A stretch of 8,444 bases of DNA from Acidobacteriota bacterium (GCA_021811745.1 JAJZNH010000725.1:1-8444), one strand, 5' to 3'; counted from the first letter of the stretch, positions 1-5,685 are shown. A program made the numbers and translations. Notes: generated by a model from the sequence alone, not told the origin.

Positions 1-1
1 C

Positions 2-97
2 CAGAAGTATGGGATCAGCGCTCTGGGCTTACCGCGATTGCTGGGTCTGGGCAGCTATCAGACAGCCTGGACGATGCTGCGCAAGCTGCGCTCGGCT
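2..97 (+). pseudogene. IS1595-family transposase fragment (truncated both ends)
   Basis: About 32 codons read through from the window edge and match the middle of IS1595-type transposases. The stretch contains the pattern QKYGISALGL, then LLGLGSYQTAW and LRKLRSA, which in the family sits between the zinc-ribbon region and the first catalytic Asp. Similarity stops at about position 97, and the frame then continues into unrelated sequence without the expected VDET-type catalytic motif. The 5' part lies outside the window. This copy is of a different subgroup from the one at 4610-5307, which has NGISSYELHRALGVTQKTAW at the equivalent place, so the two are not duplicates. The element is dead as far as this window shows. 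Family assignment is from remembered consensus, not a search. Confidence 0.72.
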
Positions 98-102
98 AGT
101 AG

Positions 103-327
103 TCACTGTACTAAGGCAGCTACCAAACTTGTCACGGCGATGCCAAGGGCTGCGGCAACAAGCGTGCACAGCGCTGTTCCGGCGCGGATTGAGCCGGGAA
201 CGTCGAGAGGAAAGAGAAATAGAATACCGGCGACCGCGCAGATGGAACCGGCCAGTGCCGCTTTTCCCCGTCCGGGAGGACCGTCCTGCAGATAAGGCTG
301 CAGAACCACGGCGAAAACATGTGTCAA
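103..327 (-). CDS. possible small membrane protein or membrane-protein fragment
   Basis: I do not recognise this protein. The minus-strand frame ends at a TGA at 103-105 and could begin at a TTG at 325-327, giving 74 residues. It has two clear hydrophobic segments: one around AALAGSICAVAGILFLF, and a C-terminal one from RAGTALCTLVAAALG to the end, separated by a short turn with PLDVPGS. The frame stays open further upstream to 450, but that part is Pro/Arg-rich and looks non-coding. There is no good ribosome binding site and no in-frame ATG at the start. The stop lies only 5 bases from where the transposase fragment loses similarity, so this may be the surviving tail of a longer gene. It could equally be a chance open frame in GC-rich DNA. 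Confidence 0.22.
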   Translation of the reverse strand: MTHVFAVVLQPYLQDGPPGRGKAALAGSICAVAGILFLFPLDVPGSIRAGTALCTLVAAALGIAVTSLVAALVQ

Positions 328-408
328 GGGCGGAGTAAAAGGAGACCACTGGGGCGGAGGAATAGGGCGGCATTGGTGAGCAAGAAGCTGTTGTTTCGGG
401 GGAGGAGG

Positions 409-433
409 GCCGCCTTCGCTACGCTCCGGCGCC
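409..433. repeat. GC-rich REP-like motif
   Basis: The motif CGCCTTCGCTACGCTCCGGC lies in non-coding sequence and is bounded by CGCC at 411-414 and GGCG at 428-431, which can pair. Motifs of this kind (TTCGCTACGCTCCGG) are often dispersed in GC-rich genomes. Only one copy is present here, so repeat status is an inference. Confidence 0.25.
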
Positions 434-448
434 CCTCGGGTAGCCTGC

Positions 449-480
449 AAGAGGGGCTCTTCTTAAGGAAAAGCCCTCTT
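449..480. other. stable intergenic hairpin
   Basis: AAGAGGGGCT at 449-458 pairs with AGCCCTCTT at 472-480 with one bulged G, and additional T-A pairs are possible inside. The loop includes CTTAAG. Neither strand has a good run of Ts after the stem, and no confident gene ends here, so I do not call it a Rho-independent terminator. It could be a structured RNA element or part of a dispersed repeat together with the motif 16 bases upstream. Confidence 0.4.
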
Positions 481-826
481 GGCCGCACGGTGCCGGGAAA
501 GAGGGGAATCGAAAACTCTGTAGGGGCCGCAGTCTTGATTGCCGTTCTAGCTCTCGGCTCTGCAAAGCGCTCCAGCAAGGGCCATCAGCGGGATCTCTTC
601 GAGCGGACGTCCCATCTACGGATCGGTCCAGCGGGCGAAATACTGTAGGCGTTTCTCCATATCATCCTTCGCGGAAGCGGGGGGTCCCTGGCTGCCAAGC
701 GTGACCTGGATGCGCACAATATGTGCCTATGTGCCGGTCCTGGATTACAGGGCTAAGGTCTGGCCGCTAAAGTCTAGCCGCCGCGATCTGGCCTTCGATC
801 CAGTGCGTTATCTACACTGGACGCTT

Positions 827-1681
827 ATGTTGCTGGTCACAGGTGCTTCCGGCCGAATCGCCCGCCGTGCCGCCGCGCTGCTGATCGCACGAGGCCTTGA
901 AATACGCCTGATGCCCCGGACTCCCGCCCAGGTTCCCATGCTGCGGGGTGCGCAAGTTGTTTTCGGCGACTTCACCGACACGACCTCGCACGACGCCGCC
1001 TTCGCCGGAATCTCTTCTGCCCTGATCGTCTCGGGCTCCGGTAGGCCGGGTGAGCGCGCCGAGCTGCATCGCAATACCTTTCGCGTAGCGGCCCGCGCCG
1101 GCGCTGCCCACGTTGTTTACCTGTCTCTTCAAGGTTCTTCGCCGCACGCCAACTATCCGAATTCCCGCGATCCCTTCACGAGCGAGCAGTATCTCGCAAA
1201 GACCGGGTCCCGCACACCGTTCTGCGCATCGCTCTTTACGTGGACACCTTTCTGGAGCGTTTCGATGCTGATGGGTAATGCGCGGCCCGGACGGCGCGAC
1301 GGGGGGCGCCTTCATCTCGCGCGAGGATGCGGCACGTTCTGCCGCCGCCGCTCTGGCCCAGCCTCCAGGCGGAATTCTCGACGTCACCGGCCCGAAGCGA
1401 TTCCTCGCGCCGATGTGGCTCGCCGCTTTTCTGCGCTTGCAGACCGACCGCTTCGCTACATTCCAGAATCCCCTGCTGCCGCACGCCACCGCCTTGCCGC
1501 CCAGGGCTTGGCTCCCTGGCAGGTCGATCTTGGAGCGGGCTGGTTTGAAGCCATTGCTGTCGGAGAACTCCTGCCCATCACCGACACAGTCAGCCGTCTC
1601 ATGGGAACGGAGTCTCTCACCATGGAGAGCTATTTTGACGCCTTTCCTGAGCTCCTCAATCCTTTGCGGGGAGCAAATTGA
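827..1681 (+). pseudogene. QorB/NmrA-like NAD(P)-binding oxidoreductase, three frameshifts
   Basis: Reading from ATG 827, the N-terminus MLLVTGASGRIARRAA shows the Rossmann GxxGxxG-type dinucleotide motif of atypical short-chain dehydrogenases. The following parts fit the NmrA/QorB (YtfG) family: VVFGDFTD, a strand with IVSGSG, HRNTFRVAARAGAAHVVYLS, then EQYLAKTG. The frame must then change three times: near 1205-1207 to reach VPHTVLRIALYVDTFLERF, near 1273-1275 to reach VMRGPDGATGGAFISREDAA, and near 1394 to reach EAIPRADVARRFSALADRPL. Each change equals one missing base in a G context (GGG, GGG, CCG/GAA). With three bases restored, the gene encodes 285 residues, close to E. coli YtfG. The C-terminus (SRLMGTESLTMESYFDAF) resembles the family's Lys-Leu-Ile-Gly-x-Pro-Thr-Thr segment. 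The family reduces quinones or senses NAD(P). Genuine decay is favoured over sequencing error because neighbouring long genes are intact. Confidence 0.82.
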
Positions 1682-1687
1682 CGGCAC

Positions 1688-1708
1688 AACCTTTCTTAGC
1701 GAAAGGTT
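1688..1708. terminator. hairpin between convergent gene ends
   Basis: AACCTTTC at 1688-1695 pairs perfectly with GAAAGGTT at 1701-1708 around the five-base loop TTAGC, only 6 bases after the stop of the oxidoreductase pseudogene. It could act for that gene or for purS, which ends at 1773 on the other strand. No T-run follows on either strand, so its efficiency as an intrinsic terminator is doubtful. Confidence 0.45.
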
Positions 1709-1772
1709 CCGCCGCTTGAAAGGGAGCTATGCTCTCCTGAATGGCATTACTTCCAACTCAGCCAAGGAGCGC

Positions 1773-2018
1773 CTACTCCTCGATGCGGTAGCTGTACTCT
1801 TCGATCACCGGATTCGTGAGCACCTCGCGGGCGATACGCTCCACTTCGGTGCGTGCGGCGTTCCTGTCCAATTCGCTGTCGAGCGACAGCGTGAAGTATT
1901 TGCCCTGCCGAACCCCGGTAACCTCTGCGAATCCAATCTTGCGCAGGGCGTTATGGATGGTCTGCCCCTGAGGGTCGAGGACCGATTCTTTTAGCGTGAC
2001 ATAGACATGCGCCTTCAT
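1773..2018 (-). CDS. purS: phosphoribosylformylglycinamidine synthase subunit PurS
   Basis: PurS is the small structural subunit that holds PurL and PurQ together in the three-part FGAM synthase, the fourth step of purine synthesis in the cytoplasm (FGAR + Gln + ATP to FGAM). The 81 residues match the usual length and pattern: MKAHVYVTLKESVLDPQGQT at the start, then HNALRKIGF, VRQGKYFTLSLD and a C-terminal VLTNPVIEEYSY. The domain is a single ferredoxin-like fold without catalytic residues. Start ATG 2016-2018 is the only sensible one. A TATAAT lies 8 bases upstream, so the transcript is probably leaderless or nearly so. purQ and purL, often adjacent to purS, are not here: downstream lies the convergent pseudogene and upstream the divergent ppa. 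Identification is secure. Confidence 0.96.
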   Translation of the reverse strand: MKAHVYVTLKESVLDPQGQTIHNALRKIGFAEVTGVRQGKYFTLSLDSELDRNAARTEVERIAREVLTNPVIEEYSYRIEE

Positions 2019-2026
2019 TATCCGCG

Positions 2027-2032
2027 ATTATA
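2027..2032 (-). promoter_or_regulatory. -10 box of purS
   Basis: On the minus strand a perfect TATAAT lies 8 bases before the purS ATG. Transcription would then start at or within about two bases of the start codon, leaving no room for a ribosome binding site. A recognisable -35 at normal spacing is absent. Confidence 0.5.
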
Positions 2033-2108
2033 GTATCTCTGGCAGTTGGCCCGCGACAGAGCAACTAGGGATCGGGGCATGACGGTCTCTTTATCCTCCC
2101 CTAACCCG

Positions 2109-2114
2109 AAGGAG
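2109..2114 (+). promoter_or_regulatory. ribosome binding site deciding the ppa start
   Basis: AAGGAG lies 12 bases before ATG 2127, a slightly long spacing. It supports this start over the in-frame ATG at 2079 and TTG at 2046, which would add an N-terminal tail not usual in the family. Confidence 0.55.
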
Positions 2115-2126
2115 AAGCAAAACGAG

Positions 2127-2687
2127 ATGATCAACTACCTGGAACTGCCCGTCGGCGACCGCGCCCCTGAGGTCTTTCGCGCTGTCATCGAAATTCCTCT
2201 CGACGGAACGCAGAAATTCGAATACGACAAGCAGTTGCACGTCTTCAAGCTGGACCGGAACTTACACTCGCCGGTCCACTATCCGGGAGATTATGGCTTC
2301 ATCCCCTCCACGCTCAGTGACGATGGCGACCCGTTGGACGTACTAGTGATGGTGCCCAGTCCCAGTTTTTCCGGCTGCGTGCAAGAGGTGCGTCCCATTG
2401 GCCTGCTTGAGATGCTCGACCAAGGCATCCTGGACGAGAAAGTGCTCGCCGTGGGCAAGAACAATCCCCGCTTTAGCGACGTGTGGAACTATACCGATCT
2501 CTATCCGCACGTGCTCAAAGAGATTACGCATTTCTTTTCTATTTACAAGGATCTGGAAGGCAAGCGGGTGGAGATCAGAGGCTGGCGCGACGCATCCTAT
2601 GCACGCGACCGCGTCACCCATGCCATCAGACAGTTTCAAGAGGACAAGGCGAAACGCGAGCGGGCCGCACAAGAGGCGGTCGTTTAA
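2127..2687 (+). CDS. ppa: inorganic pyrophosphatase, family I
   Basis: This cytoplasmic Mg-dependent enzyme hydrolyses pyrophosphate to two phosphates and so drives nucleotide, tRNA-charging and other PPi-releasing reactions. From ATG 2127 the protein has 186 residues, close to the ~175 of bacterial enzymes. The signature DGDPLDV is at residues 66-72. Residues matching the E. coli active site are all present: Lys30, Glu32, Arg44, Tyr56, Asp66, Asp68, Asp71, Asp98, Asp103, Lys105, Tyr140 and Lys141. GDYGFIPSTLSDDGDPLD is typical of the family. The C-terminal tail after residue 170 is charged and Ala-rich (DKAKRERAAQEAVV). It is divergent from purS with about 108 bases between them, and convergent with the permease gene. 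No frameshift or missing residue is seen. Confidence 0.97.
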   Translation: MINYLELPVGDRAPEVFRAVIEIPLDGTQKFEYDKQLHVFKLDRNLHSPVHYPGDYGFIPSTLSDDGDPLDVLVMVPSPSFSGCVQEVRPIGLLEMLDQGILDEKVLAVGKNNPRFSDVWNYTDLYPHVLKEITHFFSIYKDLEGKRVEIRGWRDASYARDRVTHAIRQFQEDKAKRERAAQEAVV

Positions 2688-2733
2688 GATGAGCCGGAGC
2701 AGAAGACGATCAGGCCAGTACGGAGCCGGAGCT

Positions 2734-2751
2734 GCGCGGTAGGGTTCGCGC
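2734..2751. terminator. weak hairpin between convergent ppa and permease genes
   Basis: GCGCG at 2734-2738 can pair with CGCGC at 2747-2751 in the 73-base gap between the two stops. A 10-base direct repeat, GAGCCGGAGC, also occurs in this gap at 2691-2700 and 2723-2732. No T-run is present, so terminator function is a guess from position only. Confidence 0.2.
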
Positions 2752-2760
2752 CGGAAGCGA

Positions 2761-4110
2761 CTATTCCAGGGCTGATTCAGCGGCCTTGTGCCGCGTCGGC
2801 GGAAGGGCCGAAAACCAATAGAATACTGGTCCGAGCAGGCCTACGGCAGAGGCGACCACAAGCGCCGAGACCGAGCCAATGAGCTTCTCGCCGCGCGAGA
2901 CCCATAGAGCATAGGCGATCAGCACAGCCGGTCCGATGCCCAACAGGCAGGCGACGGCGAGACTTCCGGCCTTGAAGGGACGCTCCAAGTGCGGTTCGCG
3001 GAGCCTAAGGACAATCAGGGCTGCAAACTCCAAGAGTAATCCCGAACCATAGAGAATAAGGTCGATGGAGATGAGGCGATCGAATGGCAGATCGAGAGCC
3101 AGCGCCCAAGCCAGACCGCACACCAGCACGCTGACCCAGGGGACGCCACGGCGATTGCGGCGGGCGAACACAAACGGCAACATGCCGTCCTCGGCCATGG
3201 CCATGGGCAGCCGCGTATAGCTCATCACAAGCGCATTGAACATGCCGATGCCCGTGATGCAGCCGCCTGCAACCACGGCCATCCCCAAGATCGGTCCGCC
3301 CAGAGCCTTGGCGGCGGTAGCCCAATCCCCGGTCGAGAAACTGGTGGTGGGCAAACCGGCCAGCGCCATGGCAGCCAAAGGAAGAATGTAGGTGACGGTG
3401 GTCAGGGTGATGGCCGCGATCATGGCGCGCGGGTAGTTGCGCCGTGGATTCTCCACCTCCTGAGCAACGGTTGAGGCGTTATCCCAGCCCATGTAGTTCC
3501 ACAGCGCCACCAGGATGGCGGCCGAAAATCCGGCTCGCGCTCCAGACCCGCCCCAGCGAATGACCGGATGCAGCGTGAACCCGCGCCAGAAGCCCAGCCC
3601 CACAAAGACGGCGAAGGGGGCCAGAAGCAAGGCCGACATCCAAACGGAGTCCTTACCAATGCGGGGCGCGCCCAGCAGGTTCCATAGGCAGCACACTACT
3701 ACCACGGCGAGTGACCATGCGTAGCCGCGCCAGCTGACGGTGAGAGCCGGTAGGAAACGACCCAGGTAGAGGACAAACATGGCCGGATAGATGGCCATGT
3801 CAAAGATGCTGGCTGCAAGCGAGAGCCAGCTCTCCTGGTAGCCCCAGAACGGCCCCATGGCGCGCCGCACCCAAACGTAAAACCCGCCCTCGGAGGGAAT
3901 GGCACTGGCCAACTCGCCGATCATTAGCGCAGTGGGCAGGCTCCAGACCAGCGGCAGAAGCAGGAGAATGAGGATCGCCCAACCATAGCCGGCCCCACCG
4001 AGAATGTCTTCGATGCCGTAAGGGCCGCCCGCCACCATCAAGTAGGTGGCGGCAATCAGCGGCAGAAGCAGCATCTTCCGCCGCGCTGGTTTGAGGCGCG
4101 GAAACATCAT
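2761..4110 (-). CDS. APC-superfamily amino acid/polyamine permease (PUT-like)
   Basis: This is an inner-membrane transporter of 449 residues with about twelve hydrophobic segments, near residues 13-30, 42-67, 93-118, 128-147, 154-174, 193-213, 229-253, 274-300, 323-342, 346-371, 384-405 and 417-435. The first helix carries GGPYGIED, followed by PLVWSLPTALMIGELASAIP, EGGFYVWV and GPFWGYQESW. This order is characteristic of the branch that includes plant PUT/RMV1 polyamine-proton symporters, rather than of lysine- or GABA-type permeases. NYMGWDNASTVAQEVENP in the middle is also typical. The substrate is therefore probably a polyamine or amino acid, driven by protons, but cannot be read from sequence. 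ATG 4110 keeps the usual basic KPARRK before helix 1; no clear ribosome binding site is visible. It appears monocistronic and intact. Confidence 0.9.
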   Translation of the reverse strand: MMFPRLKPARRKMLLLPLIAATYLMVAGGPYGIEDILGGAGYGWAILILLLLPLVWSLPTALMIGELASAIPSEGGFYVWVRRAMGPFWGYQESWLSLAASIFDMAIYPAMFVLYLGRFLPALTVSWRGYAWSLAVVVVCCLWNLLGAPRIGKDSVWMSALLLAPFAVFVGLGFWRGFTLHPVIRWGGSGARAGFSAAILVALWNYMGWDNASTVAQEVENPRRNYPRAMIAAITLTTVTYILPLAAMALAGLPTTSFSTGDWATAAKALGGPILGMAVVAGGCITGIGMFNALVMSYTRLPMAMAEDGMLPFVFARRNRRGVPWVSVLVCGLAWALALDLPFDRLISIDLILYGSGLLLEFAALIVLRLREPHLERPFKAGSLAVACLLGIGPAVLIAYALWVSRGEKLIGSVSALVVASAVGLLGPVFYWFSALPPTRHKAAESALE

Positions 4111-4409
4111 TGTGAATCTAGCAACGCCAGCCTTTTTCAGAAAGGGAAAAGTGCAAGCGGGGTTGGGTGCGCCACGCTTCAGCGGTTCCAGAGTTACTGC
4201 TTGAGGAAAGGCCGCGGACGCTTGCCAGGTGGCATACGTTGCGCGAACACGATTCTCAAAGAGTTACGGAGATTCTAGAGCTACTTGCGCCGGTCCGCAC
4301 AGCCCGCATGAGAAATGCGATTGTGGCGTCCGTCTCAAAATGTTGGTGTCCGACTCTCTCTGCAGATCGGCGCGCCTTGGCTATAGCGCGCCGGCAACCC
4401 AAATTCCGC
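4111..4409. other. intergenic region upstream of the permease and tRNA-Ser
   Basis: No gene is recognisable here on either strand. It should hold the permease promoter (minus) and leads into the tRNA-Ser promoter (plus). A small hairpin, CCTTT/AAAGG around TTCAG at 4131-4145, lies about 20 bases upstream of the permease start. The plus-strand open frame at 4167-4424 is Arg-rich, resembles nothing known and overlaps the tRNA promoter, so it is not called. Confidence 0.5.
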
Positions 4410-4415
4410 TATAAT
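4410..4415 (+). promoter_or_regulatory. -10 box of tRNA-Ser
   Basis: A perfect TATAAT lies 14 bases before the first base of the mature tRNA, so the primary transcript would carry a leader of about 7-8 bases for RNase P to remove. No good -35 is seen at 16-18 bases upstream. Confidence 0.6.
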
Positions 4416-4429
4416 CCACGATGAGACCC

Positions 4430-4522
4430 GGAGAGATGGCCGAGTGGCTGAAGGCGGCGGTTTGCTAAACCGTTATAGGGTCAAAAGCTCTATCGGGGGT
4501 TCGAATCCCCCTCTCTCCGCCA
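4430..4522 (+). tRNA. tRNA-Ser, anticodon GCU
   Basis: It folds as a class II tRNA. The acceptor stem is GGAGAGA with TCTCTCC (4512-4518) and discriminator G4519. The anticodon arm has loop TTGCTAA with anticodon GCT at 4464-4466, which reads AGC and AGU. A long variable arm, ATAGGG paired with CTCTAT, is typical for serine. The T arm is GGGGG-TTCGAAT-CCCCC at 4495-4511. The CCA end is encoded at 4520-4522. The 3' end faces a block of transposase remnants, a common place for insertion, but I find no duplicated tRNA 3' end that would mark an attachment site. Confidence 0.97.
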
Positions 4523-4544
4523 TAAATCTTCTCAACTATCCTAT

Positions 4545-4553
4545 TTTCAATAA
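4545..4553 (+). repeat. 9-base direct repeat, left copy
   Basis: TTTCAATAA occurs here and again at 5295-5303, on either side of the IS1595-type transposase remnant. IS1595 elements usually duplicate 8 bases on insertion. No matching inverted ends are visible just inside the two copies, so this may be chance in an AT-rich stretch. Confidence 0.2.
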
Positions 4554-4609
4554 CTTCCTAAGGTAATAATATACTTGACAAAATAGAGTAGGGTGAGCTT
4601 CATGCAAAC

Positions 4610-5307
4610 ATGTAGCTCGCAACACTCAGAGACGCAATTCTTTACTTCGCCAATCCGGTTAACTGCCGGGAGTACATGGTTGCTCAACGGTGGCCGGATG
4701 GCGTGTCCTGCCCGAAGTGTGGAAGCGGTAACGTCTTGTTTCTGGAGAAATACAATCGCTGGCATTGCCGGGAAAAGCATGAGGCGCCGCAGTTTACGCT
4801 CAAAACCGGCACGGTGATGGAAGATTCTCCCATCGGACTGGATAAGTGGCTTCCTGCGTTCTGGTTGCTGGCGAACTGCAAGAACGGAATCAGCAGCTAC
4901 GAACTGCACCGCGCTCTGGGTGTCACCCAGAAAACCGCATGGTTCATGCTCCACCGCATCAGGGTTGCAATGGAAGCCGACAATGCCAGCAAACTGGGCG
5001 GGGATTTTGGTCCTGTCGAGGTGGATGAAACTTTTTGGGTCCTGCGCCTCAGAAGATGCACCGCAAGAAGCGAGAGGCCCGCTACAGAGCCGACAATGCG
5101 CGGCCGAAAGTCCCTGTCACGGGGATGCTTGACCGCGAACTGCGCCAAGTTCGCGCAAAGGTGGTTCCAAACGTCAAGCGGGAGACCTTGCAGAACCAAA
5201 TTCTGAGCCAGGTTGAGAAGGGATCGAAGGTCTACACCGATAGCGCGACCGGATACGACCACCTGAAGCGTCAAGACTTCAGGCTCTGTCGCAATTTCAA
5301 TAAGTGA
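4610..5307 (+). pseudogene. IS1595-family transposase, early stop, frameshift and C-terminal loss
   Basis: The intact reading would begin at ATG 4610, but the next codon is TAG. In-frame similarity then starts at once (TLRDAILYFANPVNCREYMV), so the original start was probably here and the stop is a mutation; ATG 4676 is only an internal Met. Counting from 4676, a zinc ribbon is seen at Cys12/Cys15 and Cys31/His35, then EDSPIGLDKWLPAFW and NGISSYELHRALGVTQKTAW. The first catalytic Asp is in VEVDETF. At the TTTTT run 5031-5036 the frame must shift by -1 to reach APQKMHRKKREARYRAD and the second Asp in VYTDSATGYDHLK. Similarity ends near 5281. The expected HTNxxENFW segment with the last catalytic residue is absent. 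TTGACA at 4575-4580 precedes the gene, without a clear -10. Inactive. Confidence 0.88.
5295..5303 (+). repeat. 9-base direct repeat, right copy
   Basis: Second copy of TTTCAATAA, identical to 4545-4553. It lies just after GGCTCTGTCGCAA at 5282-5294, which resembles terminal sequence of some insertion sequences and sits where transposase similarity ends. Confidence 0.2.
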
Positions 5308-5323
5308 AGCGAAAACACTCTAA

Positions 5324-5437
5324 GCGTGGTTCAACATATTCCTGCAATTTTCCCGCAGTATTCCTTCAGACGGCGCTTTCAACCAAGTCTTGGAGGCGCT
5401 GGCCCCCGAGGAATTCGAGCAAGGCTTTGCAGCCTGA
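5324..5437 (+). pseudogene. ISAs1-family transposase N-terminal fragment (probable)
   Basis: A 37-codon open stretch reads AWFNIFLQFSRSIPSDG, then AFNQVLEALAPEEFEQGFAA, and ends at a TGA. ISAs1-type transposases have GIPSHDTF, then a helix of the form VFxxLDPEAFExxFxAW, at this place near the N-terminus; the TGA replaces the expected Trp. Beyond the stop, in another frame around 5457-5480, VIAGKAAAI may be a damaged copy of the catalytic VIAIDGKxxR motif with its Asp lost, but this is weak. The portion before IPSDG that normally carries the rest of the N-terminal domain is missing. This is a degenerate remnant assigned from memory of the family pattern. Confidence 0.5.
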
Positions 5438-5590
5438 ACCGCTGTCGTCGCCAAGGGTCATTGCGGGCAAAGCGGCGGCGATAGCTCCACCGCCAATGAT
5501 CTCCCTCTGAAAATCGGAAACGAGCATCGCGGCAGTGCACGATACTCCTCAGTGGAAAGATAATTTTCTCGTAAGTTACTGATTCTAAAT

Positions 5591-5666
5591 TGGGGCGGCT
5601 GGTGGGGATCGAACCCACGACATCCTGAGCCACAGTCAGGCGTTCTGCCGCTGAACTACAGCCGCC
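5591..5666 (-). tRNA. tRNA-His, anticodon GUG
   Basis: The minus strand folds as a standard tRNA. The anticodon stem is CCTGA/TCAGG around the loop CTGTGGC, with the anticodon GTG at plus-strand positions 5631-5633. The 5' end has the extra G(-1) at 5666, opposite C73 at 5594, which is the histidine identity pair. The eight-pair acceptor stem is GGCGGCTG/CAGCCGCC. The T arm is GTGGG-TTCGATC-CCCAC. CCA is encoded at 5593-5591. It converges on tRNA-Ser across the transposase debris. Confidence 0.97.
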
Positions 5667-5679
5667 GTACTCCTAATCG

Positions 5680-5685
5680 ATTCTA
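5680..5685 (-). promoter_or_regulatory. -10 box of tRNA-His
   Basis: TAGAAT on the minus strand lies 13 bases before G(-1), nearly the same distance as the TATAAT of tRNA-Ser. A -35-like TGGACA is present but 22 bases further up, too far for normal spacing. Confidence 0.45.

Larger units (their letters stand above)
328..826. other. about 500 bases without a recognisable gene
   Basis: Six-frame reading gives only Arg/Pro-rich or short frames with no family resemblance. The stretch holds the repeat-like motif at 409-433 and the hairpin at 449-480, described separately. A short minus-strand open stretch at 616-733 ends in KRLQYFARWTDP and looks peptide-like, but it is only 38 codons between stops, with no clear start. 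No promoter for the oxidoreductase pseudogene at 827 could be identified with confidence. Confidence 0.6.

Noticed and set aside
616..733. Short minus-strand open stretch ending KRLQYFARWTDP
   Set aside because: Peptide-like, but only about 38 codons between two stops, with no clear start or known motif; could be a gene remnant but cannot be supported.
812..1687. 291-codon open frame on the minus strand across the oxidoreductase pseudogene
   Set aside because: It mirrors the plus-strand gene, has no family resemblance and is Arg/Gly/Ser-rich. The plus strand carries a clear Rossmann motif and family pattern once the frameshifts are repaired.
1278..1994. 238-codon plus-strand frame extending over purS
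   Set aside because: Only its first ~40 codons are real, as part of the frameshifted oxidoreductase; the rest is out of frame or antisense to purS.
4167..4424. 85-codon plus-strand frame before tRNA-Ser
   Set aside because: Arg-rich, no motif, and it runs through the tRNA promoter.
5031..5037. Programmed -1 frameshift in the IS1595 transposase at the T-run
   Set aside because: The heptamer in phase is not a standard X_XXY_YYZ slippery site, no clear stimulatory stem follows, and the product would still lack its C-terminal catalytic segment.
5379..5633. 84-codon minus-strand frame
   Set aside because: Begins inside tRNA-His (the usual VVGSIPTSRPN-type shadow of a tRNA) and overlaps the transposase fragment.
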